Assembly (NCBI RefSeq): GCF_029894165.1 | Contig: NZ_JARXXU010000001.1 | Coordinates: 868,001-932,000 of the forward strand | Reading direction: 5' to 3' | Source: Aurantimicrobium minutum | Lineage (GTDB): Bacteria; Actinomycetota; Actinomycetes; Actinomycetales; Microbacteriaceae | DNA length: 64,000 bases | Shown: one piece after another, positions 44,868-53,275 of the stretch | Numbering within the stretch: the first letter of the stretch is position 1 | How the letters are laid out: the number at the start of each line of letters is the position of its first letter | Made by a program: the position numbers and the translations under genes | Notes under the pieces: model-generated | The model's database searches: none | What the model was told of the DNA's origin: nothing | What the model saw: only the letters and a program-made list of their open reading frames with translations

Positions 44868-45242
44868 ATGACTGAACACAACCTCACGAAGCCAGAAATT
44901 GACGCACCTATGGGTGACGCTCCTTCTGAGCTCACCATTACAGACATCGTTGTTGGCGATGGAGCAGAAGCAACTCCCGGTGCCACCGTTGACGTGCACT
45001 ACGTCGGTGTGGAATACGAAACCGGTGAAGAGTTCGATGCTTCCTGGAACCGTGGCGAATCCATCAACTTCCCCCTGCAGGCCCTCATCTCGGGTTGGCA
45101 GGAAGGCATCCCCGGAATGAAGGTCGGCGGACGCCGCATGCTGGTGTGCCCACCTCACAAGGCATACGGTCCTGCAGGTGGCGGACACCGCCTGTCGGGC
45201 AAGACTCTCATCTTCGTCATCGACCTGCTAGGCGTGAGCTAA
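44868..45242 (+). CDS. FKBP-type peptidyl-prolyl isomerase
   Basis: 124 residues, a single FKBP domain without signal peptide. Characteristic blocks: VGDGAEATPGATVDVHYVG (~27-45), FDASWNRGESINFPL, GWQEGIPGMKVGGRRML (~73-89) and CPPHKAYGPAGG followed by LIFVIDLLGV at the end. It speeds proline isomerisation in cytosolic proteins. A 3-bp gap separates it from the esterase downstream. Confidence 0.93.
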   Translation: MTEHNLTKPEIDAPMGDAPSELTITDIVVGDGAEATPGATVDVHYVGVEYETGEEFDASWNRGESINFPLQALISGWQEGIPGMKVGGRRMLVCPPHKAYGPAGGGHRLSGKTLIFVIDLLGVS

Positions 45243-45245
45243 ACA

Positions 45246-45932
45246 GTGACATTTCCTGCCATCGACAGCACCGCTGTGCGGTGGTCAGTACCACGCGAGA
45301 AGGTCGCCAGCGCTCTGGCCGAACGTCCGTTGCTCATCATGATGCACGGCTACGGCTCGAACGAGGGCGACCTCTTCTCGTTGGGGCAGCACTTGCCCCA
45401 ACAGTTTGTTATTGCCTCGCTTCGTGCACCCCTCCAAGCTGGTCCCGGCTACGCCTGGTTCCACATCGACTACGACGCGGAGAATGCATCACTTCGTCGC
45501 GATATCAAGGAGATCACCGCGTCGACACATCAGTTGATTGCGTGGATCGATGAACTCGATTCTGAAGTGGGTGGTCTGGGAGACGTTGCACTTCTGGGAT
45601 TCTCCCAGGGTGGCGTCATGCTTACTCAGCTTTTCCGCCACCAGCCTGAACGCTTCGCGGCGGGAGTGTTCTTAGCCAGCTTCGCGGTCGAGGACACTAC
45701 CGAAGGCGGTTCAGAACGTGATCAGGCGCTCGCCGATGTTCTGCCTCCGCTATTTTGGGGACGCGATTCCCAAGATCCCGTGATTACTCCAGACCTCATT
45801 GATTTCTCGAGAAGATGGCTCCCCGAGCATTTCGATCTCGACGCTCGGCTCTATCCTCACGTTGGTCACAGTCTTTCGCTCGAAGAAATTGAGGATGCGG
45901 CAGCATTCTTGAGAAAAAACGTCACGGGCTAG
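45246..45932 (+). CDS. Phospholipase/carboxylesterase family hydrolase
   Basis: 228 residues, alpha/beta hydrolase. Oxyanion loop MMHGYGSNEGDLF (~33-45), nucleophile Ser in LLGFSQGGVML (~118) and the catalytic His in YPHVGHSLSLEEI (~210). The small size and GFSQGG motif match the carboxylesterase/acyl-protein thioesterase family. GTG start (MTFPAID). It overlaps the convergent DUF167 gene by 4 bp. Confidence 0.88.
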   Translation: MTFPAIDSTAVRWSVPREKVASALAERPLLIMMHGYGSNEGDLFSLGQHLPQQFVIASLRAPLQAGPGYAWFHIDYDAENASLRRDIKEITASTHQLIAWIDELDSEVGGLGDVALLGFSQGGVMLTQLFRHQPERFAAGVFLASFAVEDTTEGGSERDQALADVLPPLFWGRDSQDPVITPDLIDFSRRWLPEHFDLDARLYPHVGHSLSLEEIEDAAAFLRKNVTG

Positions 45933-46150
45933 AGGTCGATCTCGACCTGCTTGATCCGAGCAGTGTGACCGCGCACCACGCTCACGCGTGACTTTGCCAC
46001 ACCGAAGTGCTGTGCGAGAAGTGCAATGACGCCCTCGTTAGCCGCGCCATCGATGGCCTTCTCCCGCACGAACAACACAAGTTCGTCACCCACTTCTTCA
46101 ACAAGTGGGCCTTTCGTGCTGCCGGGTTTCACCCGGACGACCACGCGCAC
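45929..46150 (-). CDS. DUF167 (YggU-like) protein
   Basis: 73 residues with the family's RVVVRVKPGSTKGP start and the conserved EKAIDGAANEGVIALLAQHFGVAKSRVSVVRGHTARIKQVEI core. The structure of family members is known but the function is not. GTG start 2 bp after the DUF805 gene's stop, so co-transcribed with it. Confidence 0.88.
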   Translation of the reverse strand: MRVVVRVKPGSTKGPLVEEVGDELVLFVREKAIDGAANEGVIALLAQHFGVAKSRVSVVRGHTARIKQVEIDL

Positions 46151-46152
46151 GT

Positions 46153-46542
46153 TTACGTGAGGGGCTGGGGGCCGTATGCGTTGGAACCAGGGTTACTGGG
46201 CTGCAGCATGAAGATCAACTCAATCAGGCCGCCCAAGCTGGGGATCAGAAAGAGCAGGAAGAACCAGCCAGACAGGCCTTGGTCATGCAGGCGGCGTATA
46301 GTCACCGTGATGGTGCCCAGCCATAAAAACAGCGCAATCGCTCCCGCTGCGATGAGGAAGGGCAGCAGGGCCCAGACATCTTGTGCCTGAATCAACATGG
46401 CCACCATCACGATGGGAAGAATGGTGACGAGCTGAACAATGATGACAAACAGAATCCAGTACCAATACTCCGAACGAGGCGCCCGGCCAGCAACTTTGGT
46501 GGACTGTGAAAAGACGGACTGGACTGATTCTGCGAAGGTCAT
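46153..46542 (-). CDS. DUF805 membrane protein
   Basis: 129 residues with three or four hydrophobic helices. The DUF805 marks are RAPRSEYWYWILFVII near the start, RRLHDQGLSGWFFLLFLIP in the middle and LQPSNPGSNAYGP at the end. Family function is unknown. It is a paralogue of the next gene upstream (46627-46989), from which it is separated by a terminator. Confidence 0.88.
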   Translation of the reverse strand: MTFAESVQSVFSQSTKVAGRAPRSEYWYWILFVIIVQLVTILPIVMVAMLIQAQDVWALLPFLIAAGAIALFLWLGTITVTIRRLHDQGLSGWFFLLFLIPSLGGLIELIFMLQPSNPGSNAYGPQPLT

Positions 46543-46581
46543 AGTTCTATCTTTGCTTATCTCGGAGTGCTGAGGAAAGAA

Positions 46582-46613
46582 AACTGCCCCTCACCTGTCG
46601 GTAAGGGGCAGTT
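46582..46613 (-). terminator. Intrinsic terminator after the upstream DUF805 gene
   Basis: AACTGCCCCT and its complement form a 10-bp stem with a 12-nt loop, followed on the minus strand by TTTCTTTCC. Confidence 0.8.
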
Positions 46614-46626
46614 ATTGAAATGCAGG

Positions 46627-46989
46627 TTATGCGCCCTTGGGGTTTGCGCCGAAGCGGTTGTTCCCGGGGTCGCTGTCCTTGACGTACCAGACGAGCAGGA
46701 AGATCCAGCCGACGAGTGGGATCAATCCGAACAGGACGAACCAGCCCGACTTGTTAATGTCGTGCAGGCGGCGAACGGAGTATGCCAGCGAAGGAAGGAA
46801 CAGGCCGAGACCGACAATCACGGTGAGGATTGCGAAGAAACCTTCCGTGTTTCCCCCGGTGAACAGGTTCAAGACAAAGCTCACGATGGCCTGGAAAAGG
46901 GTCCAGTACCAGAAACCCGAGCGGCGGGTGCGGCCCTGGAAGTTGACGTAGTTAGCAAAACCAAACTTGATGGATTCAAAGAATTTCAT
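46627..46989 (-). CDS. DUF805 membrane protein (paralogue)
   Basis: 120 residues with GRTRRSGFWYWTLFQAI, VRRLHDINKSGWFVLFGLIPLVGWI and a DSDPGNNRFGANPKGA end, all DUF805 hallmarks. AAGGAG lies about 8 nt before the ATG, a clear Shine-Dalgarno. The tandem copy at 46153 is similar in layout but has diverged and has no obvious ribosome site. Confidence 0.9.
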   Translation of the reverse strand: MKFFESIKFGFANYVNFQGRTRRSGFWYWTLFQAIVSFVLNLFTGGNTEGFFAILTVIVGLGLFLPSLAYSVRRLHDINKSGWFVLFGLIPLVGWIFLLVWYVKDSDPGNNRFGANPKGA

Positions 46990-47013
46990 GATGAATCTCC
47001 TTACTTTCTGAAG

Positions 47014-47070
47014 TTGTGGAATTCACAACTGTCGCGTTCAGGTTACTCCCGGGAGGTAAACAACCCGGGA
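47014..47070 (+). promoter_or_regulatory. Hairpins in the DUF805/rpsO spacer, possible S15 leader
   Basis: GTTGTG/CACAAC (about 47014-47030) and TCCCGGG/CCCGGGA with a 10-nt loop (47047-47070) lie 130-190 bp upstream of rpsO. S15 genes are often autoregulated through leader structures; whether this one is cannot be told by eye. Confidence 0.35.
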
Positions 47071-47201
47071 AGAAGTGGTTATTGGCGTGCCAACCCTCTG
47101 CTAATCTAAACAGGTTGCCGTCTAACGGCCGCGGATTAAGAGAGCTCAGACATCAGGTCATGGGCGCCGCGCAACGAGGTACTAAGAAAGGGGATCCCCA
47201 C

Positions 47202-47471
47202 ATGGCACTTGAAGCAGATGTCAAGAAGGCGATCATCGACGAATACGCAACTCACCCCGGTGACACTGGATCTCCTGAAGTTCAGGTTGCTCTTCTCACC
47301 AAGCGCATCAAGGACTTGACCGAGCACCTCAAGGAGCACAAGCACGACCACCACTCACGTCGTGGACTGCTGCTGCTCGTTGGTCAGCGTCGCCGTCTTC
47401 TCGGCTACCTGTCCGATGTCGACATCACTCGCTACCGTAAGCTCATCGAGCGCCTCGGTCTGCGTCGCTAG
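47202..47471 (+). CDS. rpsO: 30S ribosomal protein S15
   Basis: 89 residues, full length. Conserved [20 protein letters not shown] (~17-36), [20 protein letters not shown] (~44-63) and the [13 protein letters not shown] end. ATG 47202 has AAAGGGG about 7 nt upstream; the longer frame upstream is leader. As in many bacteria it is followed by pnp, here with a terminator between. Confidence 0.97.
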   Translation: MALEADVKKAIIDEYATHPGDTGSPEVQVALLTKRIKDLTEHLKEHKHDHHSRRGLLLLVGQRRRLLGYLSDVDITRYRKLIERLGLRR

Positions 47472-47490
47472 TCGAATACAGACACTTCAA

Positions 47491-47518
47491 CAGAAGCCAC
47501 CCTTCGGGGTGGCTTCTG
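47491..47518 (+). terminator. rpsO terminator hairpin with TTCG loop
   Basis: CAGAAGCCACCC pairs perfectly with its complement around a stable TTCG tetraloop. The following TGTGGTTAACC is not a T run, so termination may be partial. Confidence 0.7.
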
Positions 47519-47619
47519 TGGTTAACCACAGTTCTTAACCTGACATTCACCTTCGAATCACAGCCTTCATGGGCTTATCGAGGGTTTTGAGGTACTCTGG
47601 AAGAAGAGCAGGCAGGCAG

Positions 47620-47685
47620 TTCGCTGGTCTTCGGTGGTGGTTTACCAACAGATGTTGGTGGATTTCTACTGGTGGCCAGCACGAA
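47620..47685 (+). promoter_or_regulatory. Folded leader upstream of pnp
   Basis: Outer arms TTCGCTGG and CCAG-CA-CGAA enclose a perfect ACCAAC-AGAT-GTTGGT hairpin (47644-47659). E. coli pnp is autoregulated at its leader stem; a similar role here is inference. Confidence 0.4.
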
Positions 47686-47806
47686 GTCTGATACTCGTGC
47701 TACGTATGTCCGTGTTTGACGGGCTTCGTTCTGCCTTGCTTCGCTCCGGATGTATGAGTCGGAACCCACACGGGGTAACGACGATAAACAAAGGAGAAAG
47801 ACCTTA

Positions 47807-50053
47807 ATGGAAGGTCCAGAAATCAAATTCGCCGAAGCCGTTATTGATAACGGTAAGTTCGGTAAGCGCGTCGTCCGTTTCGAAACCGGACGCCTCGCAC
47901 AGCAAGCACAGGGAGCCGTTGCGGCATACCTGGATGAAGAAACCATGCTGCTTTCCGCGACCTCGGTCAGCAAGCAGCCTAAGGATAACTTCGACTTCTT
48001 CCCCCTGACCGTAGACGTTGAAGAGCGCAGCTACGCAGCGGGCAAGATCCCCGGATCGTTCTTCCGTCGTGAAGGCCGTCCCTCGACCGAGGCCATCCTG
48101 GTCTGCCGTCTGATCGACCGCCCCCTGCGCCCTTCCTTCGTGGATGGTCTGCGTAACGAGGTTCAGATCGTTGTTACCGTGCTCTCTATTGCTCCTGGTG
48201 AGTTCTATGACGCACTGGCAATCAACGCTGCGTCGGCATCGACTCAGATCTCTGGTCTGCCTTTCTCCGGTCCTATCGGTGGTATCCGTATGGCCCTCAT
48301 CGATGGTCACTGGGTGGCATTCCCCACCGTTGACCAGCTCGAAGACGCAGTCTTCGACCTCGTTGTTGCCGGTCGCATCGTTGTCGACAAGGACGGCAAG
48401 GAAGATATCGCCATCATGATGGTGGAGGCAGAAGCAACCGAAGGTAGCTGGAACCTCATCAAGGCTGGCGGTATCAAGCCCGACGAGGCCATCGTGTCTC
48501 AGGGTCTCGAAGCATCCAAGCCTTTCCTCACCTCGCTGATCAAGGCTCAGGAAGAGCTCGCACGTCAGTCGGCTAAGGAAGTTCAGGACTACCCCGTCTT
48601 CCTGCCTTACTCTGACGAGCTCTACGCAGCTGTGAGCGACCTCGCTCTGGCTGACCTCGAGAAGGTCTACCTCATCGCAGACAAGATCGAGCGTCAGAAT
48701 GCTGACGACGAGGTCAAGGCTCGCGTCAAGGAAGCCATCGTGGCTCAGGTTGAAGCAGGCAAGCTCGACGAGGTTGCGCTTAACCAGTTCGGTGCTGCCT
48801 ACAAGTCGGTCACCAAGAAGGTTGTTCGCGGACGTATCCTCACCGAGGGTGTTCGTATGGACGGCCGTGGTTTGCGCGACATCCGTGCGCTGGATGCTGA
48901 AGTTCAGGTTATCCCTCGCGTTCACGGTTCAGCTATCTTCCAGCGTGGAGAGACCCAGATCATGGGTATCACCACCTTGAACATGTTGAAGATGGAACAG
49001 CAGATCGACTCGCTGTCTCCGATCACCTCGAAGCGCTACATGCACCACTACAACTTCCCCCCATATTCCACCGGTGAAACCGGTCGTGTGGGTACGCCAA
49101 AGCGCCGCGAAATCGGTCACGGCTTCCTGGCAGAGCGTGCGCTCGTTCCCGTGCTTCCTGCACGTGAAGAGTTCCCTTACGCCATCCGTCAGGTTTCTGA
49201 GGCTCTGGGCTCCAACGGTTCGACCTCGATGGGTTCGGTCTGTGCATCGACCCTGTCGCTGCTCAACGCTGGTGTTCCCCTGCGCGCACCAGTTGCAGGT
49301 ATCGCGATGGGTCTGGTTTCTGACCAGGTCAACGGTGAGACCCGCTACGCAGCTCTGACCGACATTCTCGGTGCAGAAGATGCTCTCGGCGACATGGACT
49401 TCAAGGTTGCGGGTACATCCGAATTCATCACCGCGATTCAGCTCGACACCAAGCTCGATGGCATTCCTGCCTCCGTGCTCACTGGTGCGCTGACTCAGGC
49501 GAAGGAAGCTCGGACTGCAATCCTCGCTGTGATCAACGCAGCGATTGATGGTCCCGACGAGATGGCACCTACTGCTCCTCGCGTGATCAGCGTGCAGATT
49601 CCTGTCGACAAGATCGGTGAACTCATCGGTCCTAAGGGCAAGACGATCAACACCATCCAGGACGAGACTGGTGCAACCATCTCGATCGAGGATGACGGAA
49701 CCGTCTACATCGGTGCAACCGATGGTCCTTCGGCTGAAGCAGCTCGCGCACAGGTGAACGCCATTGCGAACCCCACCAACCCTGAGGTTGGCGAGCAGTT
49801 CCTCGGTACCGTTGTGAAGCTTGCAACCTTCGGTGCGTTTGTCTCCTTGCTTCCGGGCAAGGACGGCCTGCTGCACATCTCTGAGGTGCGCAAGCTCGCT
49901 GGTGGCAAGCGTGTAGAGAACGTTGAAGACGTTCTCTCCGTAGGCCAGAAGGTTCTCGTCAAGATCACCAAGATCGATGACCGTGGCAAGCTTTCGCTGG
50001 AGCCCGTTCTCGAAGGTGACGATGCAGCGGCTGCCGAAGGCGGCGCTGAGTAA
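47807..50053 (+). CDS. pnp: Polyribonucleotide nucleotidyltransferase
   Basis: 748 residues. Two RNase PH domains with a helical linker (RRE...[21 protein letters not shown] in the first; [21 protein letters not shown] and [21 protein letters not shown] in the second) are followed by KH ([19 protein letters not shown], about 600-620) and S1 ([20 protein letters not shown], about 665-685) domains. It degrades mRNA from the 3' end by phosphorolysis. ATG 47807 has AAAGGAG; the longer frame to 47750 is leader. Confidence 0.97.
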   Translation: MEGPEIKFAEAVIDNGKFGKRVVRFETGRLAQQAQGAVAAYLDEETMLLSATSVSKQPKDNFDFFPLTVDVEERSYAAGKIPGSFFRREGRPSTEAILVCRLIDRPLRPSFVDGLRNEVQIVVTVLSIAPGEFYDALAINAASASTQISGLPFSGPIGGIRMALIDGHWVAFPTVDQLEDAVFDLVVAGRIVVDKDGKEDIAIMMVEAEATEGSWNLIKAGGIKPDEAIVSQGLEASKPFLTSLIKAQEELARQSAKEVQDYPVFLPYSDELYAAVSDLALADLEKVYLIADKIERQNADDEVKARVKEAIVAQVEAGKLDEVALNQFGAAYKSVTKKVVRGRILTEGVRMDGRGLRDIRALDAEVQVIPRVHGSAIFQRGETQIMGITTLNMLKMEQQIDSLSPITSKRYMHHYNFPPYSTGETGRVGTPKRREIGHGFLAERALVPVLPAREEFPYAIRQVSEALGSNGSTSMGSVCASTLSLLNAGVPLRAPVAGIAMGLVSDQVNGETRYAALTDILGAEDALGDMDFKVAGTSEFITAIQLDTKLDGIPASVLTGALTQAKEARTAILAVINAAIDGPDEMAPTAPRVISVQIPVDKIGELIGPKGKTINTIQDETGATISIEDDGTVYIGATDGPSAEAARAQVNAIANPTNPEVGEQFLGTVVKLATFGAFVSLLPGKDGLLHISEVRKLAGGKRVENVEDVLSVGQKVLVKITKIDDRGKLSLEPVLEGDDAAAAEGGAE

Positions 50054-50068
50054 CACTCACTCCACGAC

Positions 50069-50104
50069 GAATGCCCGTTCCACCTTGCGGTGGGGCGGGC
50101 ATTC
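50069..50104 (+). terminator. pnp terminator
   Basis: GAATGCCCG pairs with CGGGCATTC and an inner CCACC with GGTGG, followed by TCTCGCGTTTC. Confidence 0.7.
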
Positions 50105-50217
50105 TCGCGTTTCTGGGGGACAGAACTTCCCCTCGGCGGGGGACATCTCAGGCATCTTCGCTAGACGAATGGTCTGTCGTAACATTGCTGTGACATTTAT
50201 GTTCTATCGTCAGAAAT

Positions 50218-51231
50218 ATGAGCGGGGAAGCTACTGAATTCACACCCGGGGACACAGGTCCCGTGGGTTCAGATGCTGATGTCCGCCGGATCGGTTCGAG
50301 TGACCTTTCGGCCTATCCTGTTGCGCTCGGCGGGGCAGTATTTGGCTGGACGCTCCCCAGTGGCCGCTCGACAGACATTTTGGACCGTTTCGTTGAACTC
50401 GGTGGCTCTCTGGTGGAGACTGCTGACTCCTATTCTTCTGGAATGTCAGAGCAAATCATTGGCAAGTGGATGCGCGAGCGCGGCAACCGCGACAATGTCA
50501 TTCTGGCCACCAAAGTGGGTCGTCACGCAGAAAACCCCGGCCTCAGCCGTCAGAGCATCCTGGGTGCTGTGGAAGCATCGCTGGAGCGTCTCCAAACCGA
50601 TCACATTGATCTGCTCTATTTTCACGCCGATGACCTCTCCGTTTCTCTGGAAGAGAGCTTGTCCACGGTGGAGACGCTGATTCAAGCAGGCAAAGTGCGT
50701 TTCATCGGCGCATCCAACTTCACCGCTGATCGCTTGCTTGAAGCACGTATTGCTGCCGGAACGGGTCTGCCTCGGTTTGAGGCGGTGGCCTTGGAATACA
50801 GCCTGTTGCGCCGCGACATAGTGGAAGGCAACATTGCTCTCATGGCGCAAGCACAGGGCATGTCTGTCATGCCCTACTTCGTCCTCGCCAATGGTTTCCT
50901 GGGGCGCCACCGCAATATTAAGAGCTTCAACCCCTCTGACACCCGCGCACGTCGTGCAGCACAGCACGGTGGCCGTCACGGCACCCATGTGCTGCGCATT
51001 TTGGACAACATCGCCATGACCCATGGCGTGGATATTTCCACCGTCGCCTTGGCGTGGGTGCTGGCACGTCCGGGCGTGGGAATTCCCTCGGTCGGGGTGG
51101 AGTCCTTGCGTGAACTGGAAGCCCTTATGCATGCCCCGGAGGTCCAACTCAGTCGGCACCAGCTCGCAGAACTGGATAAAGCATCTGCAGATCACACGCG
51201 GAATTGGCTTCCTACCCGCAGCAAAGCGTGA
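50218..51231 (+). CDS. Aldo/keto reductase (YajO/AKR11-like)
   Basis: 337 residues. Catalytic set: Asp and Tyr in LVETADSYSSGMSEQIIG (~62-79; Asp and Tyr at ~66 and ~68), Lys in LATKVGRH (~97) and His in DLLYFHADD (~137). The FIGASNFTADRL motif and final GVESLRELEALMHAPEV are typical. Substrate unknown. TATCGT lies 7 nt before the ATG. Confidence 0.85.
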   Translation: MSGEATEFTPGDTGPVGSDADVRRIGSSDLSAYPVALGGAVFGWTLPSGRSTDILDRFVELGGSLVETADSYSSGMSEQIIGKWMRERGNRDNVILATKVGRHAENPGLSRQSILGAVEASLERLQTDHIDLLYFHADDLSVSLEESLSTVETLIQAGKVRFIGASNFTADRLLEARIAAGTGLPRFEAVALEYSLLRRDIVEGNIALMAQAQGMSVMPYFVLANGFLGRHRNIKSFNPSDTRARRAAQHGGRHGTHVLRILDNIAMTHGVDISTVALAWVLARPGVGIPSVGVESLRELEALMHAPEVQLSRHQLAELDKASADHTRNWLPTRSKA

Positions 51232-51276
51232 CTCTCAACCTCCTGGTCAGTGGAGTGCTCTAGGCTTATGCACCGT

Positions 51277-52659
51277 ATGAGTAACCCAATCGCCTTTCCC
51301 CTCGACCAGCCCGAGCTTGAATTTGTGGCATCCGGTGATGCCCTTGTTCGTCGGAGTGTGCTTCCCTCGGGCGTGCGCATCTTGACCGAACGCGTGCCCG
51401 GTGCGCGCAGTGTCACCCTCGGGTATTGGGTGGCCGTGGGGTCACGCGATGAGTTCCCGGCAGAGTCGGCCCACGATGGTCTTTCTGCCCACCCTGCGAG
51501 TTTGGGTTCTACCCACTTCTTAGAGCACCTCTTGTTCAAGGGAACGCCATCGCGCACTGCGCTCGACATCGCCATTGCATTTGACTCGGTCGGTGGTGAG
51601 CACAACGCTGCCACTGCGAAGGAATACACCTGCTATTACGCCAAGATCCGCGACAGTGATCTCCCCATGGCTATCGAGGTAATGAGCGACATGCTCACCT
51701 CGAGCCTGATCGATCCAGACGAATTCGAAACCGAACGCGATGTCATTCTCGAAGAGCTCGCGATGGCAGAGGATGACCCCTCTGATGTTGCCCAGGAGCG
51801 ATTCTTTGAAGCTGTGCTGGGGGAACACCCACTCGGCCGGCCTATTGGCGGAAGTCCTGAGACGATTCGTGCCGCCACGCGCGAGGCGGTCGTGGCGCAC
51901 TACCAGGCGAACTATCGCCCCAATGATCTCGTGATCACCGCAGCAGGTTCCTTGAATCACGAGGACATCGTGGCGCAGGTTCAGCGCACACTCGAAACTG
52001 CAGGCTGGGACTTAAATATCGAGGCAGCCCCGGTTCCGCGCCGCGATCGCACCCCGGTCCTCATTACCCAGGGCACGGCACTTCAAGTGATCGAACGTCC
52101 CATTGAACAGGCCAACATCATGTTGGGTGTTCCGGGCATTGTGGCGACCGATGAGCGCCGCGTCGTGCAGACCGTCATGAATGCCATCTTGGGGGGCGGA
52201 ATGTCCTCACGCCTCTTCCAAGAAATCCGAGAAAAGCGTGGATTGGCGTATTCCGTGTTTTCTTTTGCCTCCTCGTATTCGGATGCGGGCGCTTTCGGCT
52301 TATTCGCAGGAACCTCGCCTAAAAAGGCTCCGGAGGTTGCTGAATTGTTGCTTGCTGAATTCCACAAACTTGCCCAGCACGGTGTCACTGCAGATGAGCT
52401 GACCCGCGCCTATGGCCAACTGGCCGGTGGTTCCGCATTGGCGCTGGAAGATACCGATACGCGGATGTCTCGCCTGGGGAAGGCAGAGATTTCATCCGGT
52501 GAGTTCATTGACTACGACGCGGCACTGACGCTGCTTGATGCTGTCACCGTCGAACGTATTCAAGATTTGGCGCAAGAGCTCGCTGGGGGAGATCTATCCC
52601 TGGTCTCGGTCGGCCAGGCAGACGCAGACGCGTTATCGCGTATTCTTTCCCGGGGGTAA
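51277..52659 (+). CDS. M16 family zinc peptidase (mitochondrial processing peptidase-like)
   Basis: 460 residues. The inverted zinc motif HFLEH (~82-86) in STHFLEHLLFKGT and the downstream Glu in DVILEELAMAEDDPSDVAQE are present; the R-Y pair of the second half appears as GGGMSSRLFQEIREKRGLAYSVFSF (~306-330). An insertion of about 11 residues (FPAESAHDGLS) sits between GSRDE and the HFLEH helix, where most relatives run straight on. Follows pnp at a short distance as in most actinobacteria. ATG 51277 is chosen; TAGGCT ends 10 nt before it, giving a very short leader. Confidence 0.9.
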   Translation: MSNPIAFPLDQPELEFVASGDALVRRSVLPSGVRILTERVPGARSVTLGYWVAVGSRDEFPAESAHDGLSAHPASLGSTHFLEHLLFKGTPSRTALDIAIAFDSVGGEHNAATAKEYTCYYAKIRDSDLPMAIEVMSDMLTSSLIDPDEFETERDVILEELAMAEDDPSDVAQERFFEAVLGEHPLGRPIGGSPETIRAATREAVVAHYQANYRPNDLVITAAGSLNHEDIVAQVQRTLETAGWDLNIEAAPVPRRDRTPVLITQGTALQVIERPIEQANIMLGVPGIVATDERRVVQTVMNAILGGGMSSRLFQEIREKRGLAYSVFSFASSYSDAGAFGLFAGTSPKKAPEVAELLLAEFHKLAQHGVTADELTRAYGQLAGGSALALEDTDTRMSRLGKAEISSGEFIDYDAALTLLDAVTVERIQDLAQELAGGDLSLVSVGQADADALSRILSRG

Positions 52660-52663
52660 TTTT

Positions 52664-53266
52664 ATGGCACACAACATTATTTTGGTTCGTCACGGCGAAC
52701 AGCTCGATGCCGAACATGGCGTCATCGATGGTCCGCTGTCACCTCGGGGCGTTGCGCAAGCACAGGCCTTGGGGGCACGTCTGGCAGACGTGGAGTTCTC
52801 CCACATCTGGCACTCGCCTCTCGAGCGCGCCTGGGAAACTGTGCGCGTTCTGGGGGAGCAGCTGCAGGGAGTAAGCACAGAGCCCTCGGCGTTGTTGATG
52901 GATTGCATTCCGTCCGGGAAATCTGCGGAAACCCCGTCCGCTTTTGATCCCTTCTTCGGTTCCGTCTCTGACGTAGATATTGAAGCAGGGTCGGCTCAGA
53001 TGGCTGACGCCGTGGCAGAGTTCCTTGCCCCCGGTCGTCAGGGAGAAACAGACCTCCTCGTCACGCACAACAATGTCATCGCCTGGTTCGTTCGGGAAGC
53101 ACTCGGCGCACCGGAATGGAAGTGGGTCACCCTCAACCAGGCAAACTGTGGCATCACCGTGCTGCAGCAGCGCCCAGGGCGCCCGTGGACGCTCGTTTCG
53201 CACAATGATCTGGGCCACTTGCCCGTTGAGCTTCGGACGGGTATTCCAGACGCTTACACGATCTAG
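52664..53266 (+). CDS. Histidine phosphatase (phosphoglycerate mutase-like)
   Basis: 200 residues. N-terminal RHGEQ (~9-13) carries the phospho-accepting His; SPLERAWETVRVL (~46-58) gives a second phosphate contact and LLVTHNNVIAWFVREAL (~126-142) the second His. This is a general small-substrate or protein phosphatase family. Starts 4 bp after the M16 stop with GGGGG about 8 nt before the ATG, so part of the same transcript. Confidence 0.85.
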   Translation: MAHNIILVRHGEQLDAEHGVIDGPLSPRGVAQAQALGARLADVEFSHIWHSPLERAWETVRVLGEQLQGVSTEPSALLMDCIPSGKSAETPSAFDPFFGSVSDVDIEAGSAQMADAVAEFLAPGRQGETDLLVTHNNVIAWFVREALGAPEWKWVTLNQANCGITVLQQRPGRPWTLVSHNDLGHLPVELRTGIPDAYTI

Positions 53267-53269
53267 ACT
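53264..53269 (+). promoter_or_regulatory. -10-like box TAGACT, 6 nt before dapB
   Basis: TAGACT-N6-GTG. TAG is the stop codon of the upstream phosphatase gene, so a promoter inside the operon is implied. Confidence 0.45.
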
Positions 53270-53275
53270 TATCAG

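Larger units (their letters stand above)
47472..47806 (+). other. 335-bp rpsO/pnp spacer without a gene
   Basis: It holds the rpsO terminator (47491-47518), a 16-bp palindrome CTGTGGTTAACCACAG (47516-47531), a possible -10 TACTCT at 47593-47598 and a folded pnp leader (47620-47685). AAAGGAG precedes the pnp ATG. No plausible reading frame was seen. Confidence 0.6.

Noticed and set aside
48929-50056. 375-residue open frame opposite pnp
   Set aside because: Antisense shadow of the KH/S1 half of pnp; no domain or start signal.
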